A stretch of 64,000 nucleotides of DNA from UBA6049 sp965662345 (GTDB taxonomy: Bacteria > Bacteroidota > Bacteroidia > Flavobacteriales_G > Salibacteraceae), in NCBI GenBank assembly GCA_965662345.1, contig CBFIHE010000009.1, positions 24,455 to 88,454 on the forward strand, read 5' to 3'. The notes beneath the pieces are model-generated. The model did no database searches. It was given only the letters and a program-made list of their open reading frames with translations, and was not told the origin of the DNA. Shown here piece after piece: positions 24,478-33,854 of this stretch (the stretch's first letter is position 1; each line of letters starts with the position of its first letter). Both the position numbers and the translations under genes were made by a program.

Positions 24478-26492
24478 TTAACTAGGAGGTGAATAACCTT
24501 TTTCGTATCCAAAACTACCCTTTTCAGACTTTGGAATATCATTTAATACCAGATACAATCGCTTTGCACGCTTTTCTTGGTGATAGGCCACCAAAGTTTC
24601 TAAATGAGATTTTAATGAGTAATTATACCTCACCAAATAGAGGTTTACATCTGTAAATTTCATCAACTCATTGGTATCGCTTACTAGTCCGAGTGGAGCT
24701 GTATCAAAAATAATAAAGTCGTAACGCTCTTTCAGTTCATGAACGAGCTTCTCAAATTTCTTTGAAACAAAGATTTCACTTGGGTTTGGTTCTAAGGGGC
24801 CAGAAGTAACCAAATCTAAATGAGAGCTTTCTAGCGGACGTATAATATCATCTATATTGTGTTGACCATACACGTAACTACTAACACCCCTGTCATTTTT
24901 GAGCCCTTTGGCCTCAAATACTTTAGGTTTTCTAAGATCTAGCTCAACCAGAACCGTTTTAGGTCCTGCTGAAGCAAAAGATCCAGCCAAGTTAATAGAA
25001 GTAAAAGTCTTTTCTTCCCCACCCACAGAGCTTGTTACTAAAATCACTTTAGAGTCTATACTATCACTGTCTTGAGGCGCAAACCGTATGTTAGACCGAA
25101 TCCCTCTAAAGCTTTCTGATGTTGGCGAATCTGGAAAGTCGTATACTACGTTCTGGGTATCTAGTGGACATTTAAAAACCCTACCCACAACTGGAATGCT
25201 CGTAGCCTGAATTACATCTGCCTCAGACATGATTTTGTCTCCCAATAATCCAAACCCAAGTAAAACGGAAGCCGGAATACCTATTCCTAATAAGAAGTCA
25301 ATAAGGTAATTCTTAAAGGGTTCTGGGCTAATTGGGTCATCGCCAGAGTGAATAGCTTCATTTATTATTGCGGTATTTGGAGTGGTAGCCGCTTTCATCA
25401 TTTCTGTTTCACTCAACTTGCTTAACAAGTAGACCAATTGTTCATTAGTCACCTCATATTGACGCTGAATATCAACGAAGGCTTGTTAATTTCCTAGTAA
25501 AGACGCAATTTTTTCGTTTACAATAGCCAACTCCTCATTTACAGCAGCCTTTTCAATGCGAACCCCATTCTCTGTTAATGATTGTTTGAGTGCATCTAAT
25601 TCGCTTCGCTTTCTCAATAAAACGGAGCTTCCATCTTGAACAGATACGCGTAGTTCTTGTAATTCAAGACTCAATGAAGCAACATCAGTTACAAGCTTGT
25701 GTAACAGTTGATCTTCAATTCTAGCTGTAGATGGTGCCATTAAACCATAGAATTGCTGCTTTTTCTTTAAATAACCTGCTAGATAATTGAAGTATTGTTC
25801 TTTGTATGTAAGCCTTGCGGCTTCTTCACCCATGATGCTAAAAGAGTAATCTGCCCCTTGTTCAAATGGTATAGATTCATTCCTATATATCCTAAAAGCA
25901 CAGTCGCCAGCTGTAACCTTCTCACCTCATGCAAAAGGAATTCTTACCGTAGACTCCTCTACAACAGAATTGGCTGGAACAGCGGCTTTAAAGTTCTTAT
26001 CATCTCGCACTCTGGCACTCAATAACATTTCCAACTCGGGCACATCCCCTGGATGCACGTAAACAGGCCCAGAGCAAGAATTGCATTTGAATCTGTGAAT
26101 ATGACAGTGAATGGACTTGTTTTATACAAGTCTTCAGAGGTTATACTAGATTCTTTCCTGTAAATTACTCCAAGTTCTAATTCGCGAATTACCTGCTTGT
26201 TATGGCTTCTAGATTTTAATACGGCTATTAGTTTCTCTACAAAAGTACTTCTGCTCTCTTCCACTCCCCCCAGGCCCACGTCTAAGCTTTCGAATGGACT
26301 TTTTTTCTCACTTATGTGAAAAATCAGTTCGCTCCTATAAACCCTTGTAGAAAACTCATTGATTAGAAATACACCAAACACCCCAGTAGCTAGTCCAACA
26401 ACTAAGACATACCATTTTCTGAGTAAAAGATTTAAAACCTTCTTTAAATCAACCCCATTTGCATCAGCAGGTTGAATGGCTGCTTTCTTCAA
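24478..26492 (-). pseudogene. wzc: broken wzc-like polysaccharide tyrosine kinase
   Basis: A Wzz/BY-kinase gene of about 670 codons in three fragments. Segment 26492-26070 encodes the N-terminal Wzz domain with a transmembrane helix (W-Y-V-L-V-V-G-L-A-T-G-V). A frameshift near 26066-26072 moves the reading to a second frame, which continues (P-V-Y-V-H-P-G-D ... V-R-I-P-F-A) to an in-frame TGA at 25927-25929, resumes (G-E-K-V-T-A-G-D ... M-G-E-E-A-A-R-L, coiled coil), and meets a TAA at 25486-25488 before the kinase domain (25485-24478). There the P-loop reads S-V-G-G-E-E-K-T instead of P-G-x-G-K-T, while R-K-P-K and I-I-F-D-T-A-P are kept. Active, this would regulate capsule export; it is almost surely non-functional. 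About 100 codons shorter than relatives. Confidence 0.88.
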
Positions 26493-26639
26493 CTTTTCGC
26501 TCGCGGTAGCTTCTTGGAATGCTTTTTATCGCTCATCTTTTAGCTGTTTTTCTCGCTTCCTTAAATCTACGGGTAAGTTTCGTAGCATTGGGGTTTAAAG
26601 GTTTTAAAAGGATTTCAAAGATAAGTATTGATTAAACAC

Positions 26640-27110
26640 CTATTGATTATGGTAAGGCTCGCCTCTAAGGATAGTGTACGCTCTATAAAGTTGCTCAAAT
26701 AACAGCACTCTTATCAGTTGATGTGAGAACGTCATATGAGAGAAAGAAAGCTTGTAATTCGCTCTGGCATAAACATCTTTGTGAAATCCGTAGGCACCAC
26801 CAACTACAAGTGTTACCATTGGATAATTCACCAGTGCACCCTCCAAAAACTTTGAAAAATCAACAGATGAAAAGCTCTTTCCTTTTTCATCTAGCAATAC
26901 CACATAATCCTCTGGCTTGCATTGACTTAAAATTAGCTCAGACTCTTTTTTCTTCACTTCATCACCTGTCAACTTGTTGCTTCTCTTGAGATCGGGTATC
27001 TCAATGATACGAGCTTTTACGAATTTTCCTAACCGTTTCTTATACTCTTCAGCTCCTGAGTGTACAAAACCTCCCACAGTTTTACCTACAAAGACAATTT
27101 TAAGCGCCAA
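26640..27110 (-). CDS. rlmH: 23S rRNA pseudouridine1915 N3-methyltransferase RlmH
   Basis: A 156-residue SPOUT methyltransferase that methylates pseudouridine 1915 of 23S rRNA. It has the L-V-V-G-G-A-Y-G-F trefoil-knot motif (about residue 104) and the near-universal C-terminus L-R-V-L-L-F-E-Q-L-Y-R-A-Y-T-I-L-R-G-E-P-Y-H. The start is a TTG at 27110; no in-frame ATG lies nearby, and length and N-terminus (A-L-K-I-V-F-V-G-K) fit the family. It is divergent from the DUF4783 gene with only 39 nt between start codons. Confidence 0.95.
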   Translation of the reverse strand: MALKIVFVGKTVGGFVHSGAEEYKKRLGKFVKARIIEIPDLKRSNKLTGDEVKKKESELILSQCKPEDYVVLLDEKGKSFSSVDFSKFLEGALVNYPMVTLVVGGAYGFHKDVYARANYKLSFSHMTFSHQLIRVLLFEQLYRAYTILRGEPYHNQ

Positions 27111-27135
27111 AATGAATTCTTGGATTGATGTTTGT

Positions 27136-27143
27136 TACTTTTG
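27136..27143 (+). promoter_or_regulatory. -7 promoter element of the DUF4783 gene, apparently leaderless
   Basis: TACTTTTG ends 6 nt before the ATG at 27150. It is the left arm of an inverted pair with CAAATGTA at 27147-27154. Confidence 0.5.
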
Positions 27144-27146
27144 CTT

Positions 27147-27154
27147 CAAATGTA
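27147..27154 (-). promoter_or_regulatory. -7 promoter element of rlmH, overlapping the DUF4783 start
   Basis: TACATTTG on the minus strand, 36 nt before the rlmH TTG at 27110. It covers the first codons of the divergent gene. Confidence 0.5.
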
Positions 27155-27542
27155 TCGCATATTCAACTATACGCTTGTGTTTTTAAGTTGTGTTCTGCTT
27201 AGCCTCAACACTTCAGCGCAAATAAAAGGCAACATGCAAGCAGCATTAGAAGCTGGTGAAGCTGAGGAAATTGCCAATTACTTTACTCCACAAGTAGACC
27301 TTACCTTAATCGATCAAGATGACCTGTTTTCCAAAAAACAGGCAACTGCTCTGCTCAAGCAATTCTTCATGGTGCATGAGCCGTCTTCGTTTAATGAAAT
27401 ACACGCAGGAGAAAACGGTTCTGGTTTGAGCTATATCATTGGTAAGCTCTCTACAAATACGGGAACATACAGGGTTTCCTATTATTATGAAGGTGGTGAT
27501 GGAAGCGAACGCATTCATCAATTAATTATTGACAGCGAGTAA
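27150..27542 (+). CDS. DUF4783 exported protein
   Basis: A 130-residue exported protein with a signal peptide (about 1-24, ending N-T-S-A-Q) and a small alpha/beta domain with F-x-K-K-Q-A-T-A-L-L-K-Q-F-F and the I-G-K-L-x-T-x-T-G-T-Y-R-V-S-Y-Y motif, the DUF4783 pattern (an NTF2-like fold is likely). An upstream TTG at 27132 lies inside the promoter and is rejected; ATG at 27150 gives the clean leader. In Bacteroidota this gene commonly lies between rlmH and nadC, as here, with nadC 8 nt after its stop. Function unknown. Confidence 0.85.
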   Translation: MYRIFNYTLVFLSCVLLSLNTSAQIKGNMQAALEAGEAEEIANYFTPQVDLTLIDQDDLFSKKQATALLKQFFMVHEPSSFNEIHAGENGSGLSYIIGKLSTNTGTYRVSYYYEGGDGSERIHQLIIDSE

Positions 27543-27550
27543 CCTAACGC

Positions 27551-28387
27551 ATGAATTTTTCTGAATACATTACCAAAGCCCTCCAAGAAGATCTTGGTGA
27601 TGGCGACCACTCTGCACTCTCTTGCATTCCTTCCACTGCTCAGGGCAAGGTGAAACTACTAGTCAAGGAAGAAGGCATCCTAGCGGGTATTGAACAAGCT
27701 AAGGAGGTCTTTCGTCAAGTAGATCCAAATATTCAACTGGACTTTTTCATGAAAGACGGAGACACCATGAAACCGGGAGATATAGCGTTTAAAGCCAAAG
27801 GATCAAGAATCAGCTTATTATCTGCAGAACGTTTAGCCTTGAATATAATGCAGCGTATGAGCGGAGTAGCTACCCTAACAGAGCGTTATGTTAGATCTTG
27901 TCATGGAACAAAGGCTAAAGTTTTGGATACCCGCAAAACCACGCCTAACTTTAGGATTTTTGAAAAAGAAGCTGTTCGTATAGGAGGAGGCGTGAATCAT
28001 CGTATGGGGTTGTACGACATGATTATGATAAAGGATAATCATATTGATTTTGCAGGTGGAATTGAACAAGCATTAAACAGGGTTGAGGAGTATTTGAAAC
28101 TAAAAGAAAAACAACTCAAGGTTGAAATTGAAGCCAGAGATATAAAGGAAGTAGAAGAAATTCTACAAGTTGGAAAAGGGCATAGAATAATGCTAGATAA
28201 CTTCAATTATGAGGATACCCGCACAGCTGTGGAGCTTATTGGTAATTCATTCGAAACAGAATCCTCCGGTGGAATAACACTTGAAACAATTCGTGAATAT
28301 GCACTTTGCGGAGTGGACTACATATCTGTTGGTGCTCTAACCCACTCTTATGTTGGGGTTGATATGAGCTTGAAAGCAGATATCTAA
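27551..28387 (+). CDS. nadC: nicotinate-nucleotide pyrophosphorylase (carboxylating)
   Basis: A 278-residue quinolinate phosphoribosyltransferase, making nicotinate mononucleotide in NAD synthesis. Signature segments are present: D-L-G-D-G-D-H-S-A-L, E-R-L-A-L-N-I-M-Q-R-M-S-G-V-A-T (the conserved PRPP-side helix), D-T-R-K-T-T-P-N-F-R (active-site arginine and lysine), M-I-K-D-N-H-I, and S-G-G-I-T-L-E at the C-terminus. Length is typical. It is probably co-transcribed with the DUF4783 gene 8 nt upstream, and ends 13 bp from the convergent surface-protein gene. Confidence 0.95.
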   Translation: MNFSEYITKALQEDLGDGDHSALSCIPSTAQGKVKLLVKEEGILAGIEQAKEVFRQVDPNIQLDFFMKDGDTMKPGDIAFKAKGSRISLLSAERLALNIMQRMSGVATLTERYVRSCHGTKAKVLDTRKTTPNFRIFEKEAVRIGGGVNHRMGLYDMIMIKDNHIDFAGGIEQALNRVEEYLKLKEKQLKVEIEARDIKEVEEILQVGKGHRIMLDNFNYEDTRTAVELIGNSFETESSGGITLETIREYALCGVDYISVGALTHSYVGVDMSLKADI

Positions 28388-28400
28388 AAACCCGAATTGA

Positions 28401-31400
28401 TTAATCTGTAATAATTGTGAAGTTAGATTGTATAACTTCATCTGAGCCATTGAGCTTAAGCACGTAGTAATAGACGCCATCACTCATAAACCTTCCGTCC
28501 CAATTATTGCGGTAGTCTTTAGATTCGAATACTAAGTCTCCCCAACGATTGTAAATAAATAGTTCAGATCCTGGGAACAGTTCTAATTTGTCAAAGACCA
28601 ATAAGTCGTTAATACCATCACCATTTGGCGTAATCACATTAGTAGCTTTAACCTTGCTATCAATTTCAAATCTTTTTTCTGCCCAAGCTGTACAACCTTC
28701 ATCTGAGGCTACGGTTAATCGAATGGTGTAAACCCCATCACGTACATAAGCATATTCAGGATCTTGAAGGGTTGAAGTACCTATTGTATCTCCAAAGTTC
28801 CAATCCCAAGAAGCTATATTTCCAGAAGAAAGTGTAGTTAAATCTGTAAACTGGTTAAGCTGCCCCATCACCGATTCGTCTTCAGGGTCTACCTCAAAGT
28901 CAACTACAGGTAGTGCATATGTCTGAATTTCATATTCGGCTGAATCAACACATCCAAAATCATTGGAAACCGTTAAGCTGTAAATTCCTGTTCTGTTAAC
29001 ATTGATTGTATCTGTAGTGTCTCCTGTACTCCAAAAATAATCCCCTATTTCTGGAGTATATATGGTATAACTACCTTCAATGCAACCTGCAGAGTCACCA
29101 AGAATGGTAGCAAATACTTCTCCACTGGAAACGAAGAAGGTATCAGCAACATTTAAACACCCATTAGTATCTGTTACGGTTACAGTAAATCCACCCGTGC
29201 CCGCTACAGTAGTAGGTGTTGTGTATGCCGTACTCCAATAGTAAGATGCGTATGATTGAGTAGTTGCCAGAACGGTTCCAGCAGAAGAACAATAAATCGT
29301 ATCTCCAGTAATAACAGGGTTAGGTAGTGGAACGTAGCTAATCTGAACAGAATCTGTTAATACACAACCAGCAACATCCGTAACGGTAACAGAGTAAAGT
29401 CCTGGTGAACTAACTCGGGTTGACGAAACCAGAGAACCATTGCTCCATGTATAATCTGTAAACCGAGACTCAACATACAAGCTGTTCAAATCACCGTCAC
29501 AAACGATACTATCACCAATAATCTCAAACCCAGTACCAGAGCTTATCACGGTTACAGAATCAGATGCAACTGCACATGTATCTAGAGATACAATCACTTG
29601 ATAATCACCAGGGCCAACAACTACAGAGTCTGCAGTGCCTCCTGTATTCCACAAATAGTTATCAAAAAAAGCATCGACAGACAAAACAGTGGTACCGCCA
29701 GGGCAAACAAGCGTATCTCCCAGGATAGGGAACCCTTGCTTCAAGGTATCCACCTGGTGCGAATCTGAGGCGTTACAACCATTTAACCAAGCTGTAGCAG
29801 TGTAGTTTCCAGGCACTACAGACAACAACTGAGACGTATCTCCAGTACTCCAAAATAGAGAATCCCATCCAGCACCTACATCAAGAACCACCGTATCTCC
29901 AGCACATGAATAAATGCCTCCTGAAATTTCTAGACTTGGAATATTAATATCCTGAACTACCGTGAAAGTATCACGTGAACACCCATTTTGGGTTACAGTT
30001 ACGGTGTAGGAACCTCCAGTGCTAATCGTTATAGAATTTGTTGTATCGCCTGTATTCCAGCTGTACAACTGATACGTTGGAGAAACAGATAAAACGCCTG
30101 AGCTGTTAGAACAAACAGAAGTATCGCCAGTAATAAGCGGTTGCGCCAGATTGACTACATTCACAACAACTGTATCTGAATCTGAACAGGTAGTTCCTGC
30201 CTGATTTGTAATAGATACTGTTACCGTGTAACTACCTCCTGGTAATAGTTCTGTTTGAGAAACTCCAGAAGTAGACCATGAGTAAGCATCAAAACCCACA
30301 CCTGCATCTACTAGAACACTATCTCCATTGCATGAAGGACCAGCCGGGGTAAGCGCAGCATACGAATCTACACCCAAGGAACTGACTCTAAAGCTATCTA
30401 TGGCAGAACACCCGCCTAGCGTGGCCGTTACGAAATAAATTCCAGGAAGGTTAACCTCAACAGAGTCTAGGGTGTCATTTGCTCCAGTGCTCCATTGATA
30501 ATCTGTAAAACCTGGAGAAGCAAAAAGCATTGTTGTGTCAGGAAAGCAAAGCCAGTTCGCTCCTGAGATAGATAATGATGGAGTAGCGTCTTGAATTGTA
30601 AAAGCGGCTACTTCAGCGCATGAAGAATCTGAAACCGTTACAGTGTAAGTTCCTATCGGAACGCGAATAGTATCTGTAGTATCGCCCGTACTCCATAAAT
30701 AGTTGCTGTATGCAGCAGTTAATGAGAGGGTTACACTATCGCCAGGACAGGCAGATGTATCTCCTACAACCACAGGTCTTGGTGATAATGAGTCGAGTTC
30801 AACAGTAACAGGGAATACGGCAGTTCTCAAAGGAGAACCATTATCTTGAGCAAAAAATCTAACTGTGTCATATGGGTTTGCCGATGCCGAAAAACTAACA
30901 ATAGTGTTTGTAAAGCCAGCAGCGATGTTACTACTAAGTTGAAATCCTGGTAAGTTAGATGTGGCATTTACCTGAGTAAGCTGATTGCTCTCAGGACCTA
31001 TGAAGGTAATTTCATAATCAAAAGTGTCTACTCCACAAATTCTCATGGTATCACTCAAGTCAACACCAGAAACTACAGGTGGAGTGTTTACAGAATCACA
31101 AGAGTTGATATAGAAATTTCTGAAATCTAACCATTGAACACCATCAGCCAGACCTCCTGGACCATCATAAGATGCATTGTTCATATTGAACCTGCCTATT
31201 TCCATGAAATCAGTTCCATTTCCTCGGTTCATACCGCAAACTGCTGGAACACCTTGGAAACCGTTAAGTCCATTACTTGCATCTCCAGTGGTCCATTGCA
31301 TATCACCAAAGAAAAAACCAATGTTATAACCTAAAGGAAGTATTGGGTCTGTACCATCTGTAATTACTACCTGATACGTATTCTTGAGCGAGTCTCCTAA

Positions 31401-31868
31401 TTGATAATGACTTACCTTTTCCCAAACCACTATTATGGATGAAGCGGTAACCTTATACTTCACAATCCCTTGCAAACGTGTGTCAACATCACTCCAAAAA
31501 GGGGCGATTAATCCAACATCTGCTACTGCCGGTAGTGGAAATGACAATGGTGTATTGGCGGCAAATGGCCTTTGAACCGATAGGTTACCATTGTTATTGA
31601 TGAATAAAGAATCAACCTGTTCTCCAAAGAAACAAAACGAGAAGGGCAGTTTAATTACCGCTGAAACGCTGTCGTCAGATGCAGGCAAAGCTTGCAAAAA
31701 CGACCCGTCTACGGGCACAAACCCAGTCTTTGCTGCAACATTGCCAGGAGTAGCCCCCAGAGTTAGCAAAATATCTGTAGTAACATTTGCTTTGTTTTGC
31801 GCGGTGCTTTCATAGGCTAACAGAAACACTGACAAACAAAGCAAGGTATAGATGAAAACCTTCCTCAC
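28401..31868 (-). CDS. large surface protein with NIDO, Ig-like repeats, PKD and T9SS sorting domain
   Basis: A 1155-residue secreted protein. A signal peptide (1-24) is followed by a nidogen-like domain (about 40-260) with F-I-N-N-N-G-N-L-S and I-A-P-F-W-S-D-V-D-T-R, then an unassigned segment, then about nine Ig-like repeats of ~75-80 residues each carrying an aromatic-W-S/N-T-G core (for example Y-L-W-S-T-G-D), a PKD-like domain (W-D-W-N-F-G-D), and a C-terminal CHU_C domain (V-I-T-P-N-G-D-G-I-N-D and Y-N-R-W-G), the gliding-motility/type IX secretion sorting signal, type B. The protein is expected outside the outer membrane, probably in adhesion. Monocistronic, with a -7-like TATTTTCG (31900-31907) 31 nt upstream. 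Confidence 0.9.
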   Translation of the reverse strand: MRKVFIYTLLCLSVFLLAYESTAQNKANVTTDILLTLGATPGNVAAKTGFVPVDGSFLQALPASDDSVSAVIKLPFSFCFFGEQVDSLFINNNGNLSVQRPFAANTPLSFPLPAVADVGLIAPFWSDVDTRLQGIVKYKVTASSIIVVWEKVSHYQLGDSLKNTYQVVITDGTDPILPLGYNIGFFFGDMQWTTGDASNGLNGFQGVPAVCGMNRGNGTDFMEIGRFNMNNASYDGPGGLADGVQWLDFRNFYINSCDSVNTPPVVSGVDLSDTMRICGVDTFDYEITFIGPESNQLTQVNATSNLPGFQLSSNIAAGFTNTIVSFSASANPYDTVRFFAQDNGSPLRTAVFPVTVELDSLSPRPVVVGDTSACPGDSVTLSLTAAYSNYLWSTGDTTDTIRVPIGTYTVTVSDSSCAEVAAFTIQDATPSLSISGANWLCFPDTTMLFASPGFTDYQWSTGANDTLDSVEVNLPGIYFVTATLGGCSAIDSFRVSSLGVDSYAALTPAGPSCNGDSVLVDAGVGFDAYSWSTSGVSQTELLPGGSYTVTVSITNQAGTTCSDSDTVVVNVVNLAQPLITGDTSVCSNSSGVLSVSPTYQLYSWNTGDTTNSITISTGGSYTVTVTQNGCSRDTFTVVQDINIPSLEISGGIYSCAGDTVVLDVGAGWDSLFWSTGDTSQLLSVVPGNYTATAWLNGCNASDSHQVDTLKQGFPILGDTLVCPGGTTVLSVDAFFDNYLWNTGGTADSVVVGPGDYQVIVSLDTCAVASDSVTVISSGTGFEIIGDSIVCDGDLNSLYVESRFTDYTWSNGSLVSSTRVSSPGLYSVTVTDVAGCVLTDSVQISYVPLPNPVITGDTIYCSSAGTVLATTQSYASYYWSTAYTTPTTVAGTGGFTVTVTDTNGCLNVADTFFVSSGEVFATILGDSAGCIEGSYTIYTPEIGDYFWSTGDTTDTINVNRTGIYSLTVSNDFGCVDSAEYEIQTYALPVVDFEVDPEDESVMGQLNQFTDLTTLSSGNIASWDWNFGDTIGTSTLQDPEYAYVRDGVYTIRLTVASDEGCTAWAEKRFEIDSKVKATNVITPNGDGINDLLVFDKLELFPGSELFIYNRWGDLVFESKDYRNNWDGRFMSDGVYYYVLKLNGSDEVIQSNFTIITD

Positions 31869-31967
31869 TTTAGGTTATTTTTGGGTTTAGATTGTCTAAC
31901 GAAAATATAAATAATACGCTATGCCGAATGCGGTTAACATGTGTAATTTCAACAGTTTGTGCTTCAT

Positions 31968-33854
31968 ATGAAATATGCTATTGCTATTTTAGCGTTGTTT
32001 TTGACTTGGATTAGCAAGCCGTTAATTAGTCAAAACACCCAAACTTCTTACGATATCGCCTTACAAAAGGTGTTAAAACAAGCAGCTTACGATTCTACTT
32101 TTACACTGAAAAACCCTGCATCTATAGTTAAGGCGGTTAGAAAGAATTACTTGAGGCAACGTTACAGGCTTCCTGGTGCTGAGACGGCTACAGACCAAAG
32201 TGTGACCTACAGTAAAGTAGCTTATTCTGTTACAGGGATAAACTACTTACTGGATTCTGTACAAAGAGATTCGTTACTAGGCTATGCTAGAAATGCGAAG
32301 GCGATTACAATGAATGAGTTTGTTGCAACCCTCAGGCAAATAAATCCAGAGGCAGCAAGCTACTTCAGTCTATTTCATGCAGAAGACTTCCCATTGGATA
32401 TCAAGCGAGTGAATCAGAAAAATGGAAGTATTGGCTATCGTTTTAATGGAGAGCCTTCTTGGCCTTTGTCTGTTTCCATTAAAGATTCTACCTCTCTGAT
32501 GACACCTTCAACTCAATATGATATAACTCCTGCCAATCCATTTCCTAGATTCAGCTTAAAAAATCAGACTGAGCCTGTACAACTGAACTTTCCTGCCCTC
32601 ATACCTGAACGGAATCTCCTAAATAATGGAACGGATAGCCCTATTGATTTTAGTTATGGACATTTTAAAAAAATAGGATTTACAGACAAAGTACTGGGTG
32701 TACAATGGAGACCTGATGCTTGGTTTAACGGATATGATGGAGTTAAAATTGGTGCTCGAATAAAATCTGCGCATTTGAGTGAATGGCATAAAGTAGACGC
32801 TGGTGTTTATTATTCAACTGGCTTAGGACAGGGACCTACAACTGGTAATGCCAATAACTATCAAACAATTAGCTGGTTCTTAAATTACTCTACACGGCTT
32901 GATGATTTTATTCCAAATGGAACCTTAGGAGCATATGCTGGTCAGCTAGATGGACTGGATAAATACTCAGGAATGTTCGCTGTAAACTCACGTTCAGGCA
33001 AAACCAAAGTTAGCTTCTTGACCACCTATATGAATAGAAAAGAAGCTGACTATGTGAACTATCTTTTTGATGCAAGAGAGTGGGGAGAAGATCAGCTCAA
33101 CGCTTTCATGGAATTCAGTTTATCTCACAAATACAGCCATTCATCTGGTTTTGGAGGGTGGAAAATAGCACTAAGAGGAAACGCTCCTGGTAGCGACTAC
33201 AACTATGGCTTTCTGAACATGGAGAGTAAAAACCGACAAGAATTTAAGGGAATCCCCTTGAATATTCGGGTGTATGGACAATATGGATGGGGTAACTCCT
33301 ATGCTCCAGAGTCTATGTTATACCTAGCCGGTGCAAATCCAGAATCTAGATACAACAATCCACTCAGCCGATCTGCAGGCATCATACCCAATGATTGGGG
33401 AACCTATGGTAACCAGGCGAATAACTTTCATGAATCTGGAGGATTAAACTTAAGAGGCTATGCGGGCTACGTGGCGCCATACCAAGCTCCTGGCGATATT
33501 CAAAAATTGACTTACCGAGGTACAAGCGGAGCCTCTGTTTCTGCAGAGCTACCATGGACAGAGCTTCTTAACATGCACATGGGTGGTCTAGAGCGCTATG
33601 GTAGATTCAGTTCCTACATTTTTGGAGATTTAGGAGTGATTAACGCCAATTTACCTGGTGAAGATATTCAATGGGCAAGTGCAAGAGCCGATGCTGGAAT
33701 TGGCGCATATTGCGAAATAGAACAATGGGGTAAATACACTGACTTGAATCCTGTGGTTATTCGCTTTGATGTTCCTTTTTGGGTAAATAGTCCTGCTGCA
33801 GGTGAAGATTATATTGCCTTCCGATGGGTATTAGGAGTAAGTAAAACGTTTTAA
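31968..33854 (+). CDS. secreted protein with predicted C-terminal beta-barrel
   Basis: A 628-residue exported protein with a signal peptide (1-22, ending P-L-I-S-Q). The first half has no enzyme motif I recognise; the second half (about 220 to the end) has alternating residues ending R-W-V-L-G-V-S-K-T-F, like an outer-membrane barrel. Segments such as W-F-N-G-Y-D-G-V-K-I-G and Y-Y-S-T-G-L-G-Q recall the barrel attached to some Bacteroidota M1 peptidases, but no zinc-peptidase motif (H-E-x-x-H) is present, so this is not an active peptidase. The upstream TTG at 31959 is rejected. It overlaps the next gene's start (TAATG), so the two are translationally linked. Confidence 0.72.
   Translation: MKYAIAILALFLTWISKPLISQNTQTSYDIALQKVLKQAAYDSTFTLKNPASIVKAVRKNYLRQRYRLPGAETATDQSVTYSKVAYSVTGINYLLDSVQRDSLLGYARNAKAITMNEFVATLRQINPEAASYFSLFHAEDFPLDIKRVNQKNGSIGYRFNGEPSWPLSVSIKDSTSLMTPSTQYDITPANPFPRFSLKNQTEPVQLNFPALIPERNLLNNGTDSPIDFSYGHFKKIGFTDKVLGVQWRPDAWFNGYDGVKIGARIKSAHLSEWHKVDAGVYYSTGLGQGPTTGNANNYQTISWFLNYSTRLDDFIPNGTLGAYAGQLDGLDKYSGMFAVNSRSGKTKVSFLTTYMNRKEADYVNYLFDAREWGEDQLNAFMEFSLSHKYSHSSGFGGWKIALRGNAPGSDYNYGFLNMESKNRQEFKGIPLNIRVYGQYGWGNSYAPESMLYLAGANPESRYNNPLSRSAGIIPNDWGTYGNQANNFHESGGLNLRGYAGYVAPYQAPGDIQKLTYRGTSGASVSAELPWTELLNMHMGGLERYGRFSSYIFGDLGVINANLPGEDIQWASARADAGIGAYCEIEQWGKYTDLNPVVIRFDVPFWVNSPAAGEDYIAFRWVLGVSKTF

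Noticed and set aside
25927..25929. TGA in the wzc remnant as a recoded (selenocysteine or tryptophan) codon
   Set aside because: A frameshift and a second nonsense codon (TAA) plus a broken P-loop in the same gene point to decay; no selenocysteine-type hairpin is evident.
26493..26639. A short reading frame upstream of the wzc remnant (about 26588)
   Set aside because: In frame with the remnant but closed by a TAA before it; 20 codons is too little to call a gene or to prove an N-terminal extension.
28401..31868. Possible CRISPR or DNA repeats in the repetitive stretch
   Set aside because: The repeats are protein-level Ig-like domains of about 75-80 residues with divergent DNA, not short direct repeats with spacers.
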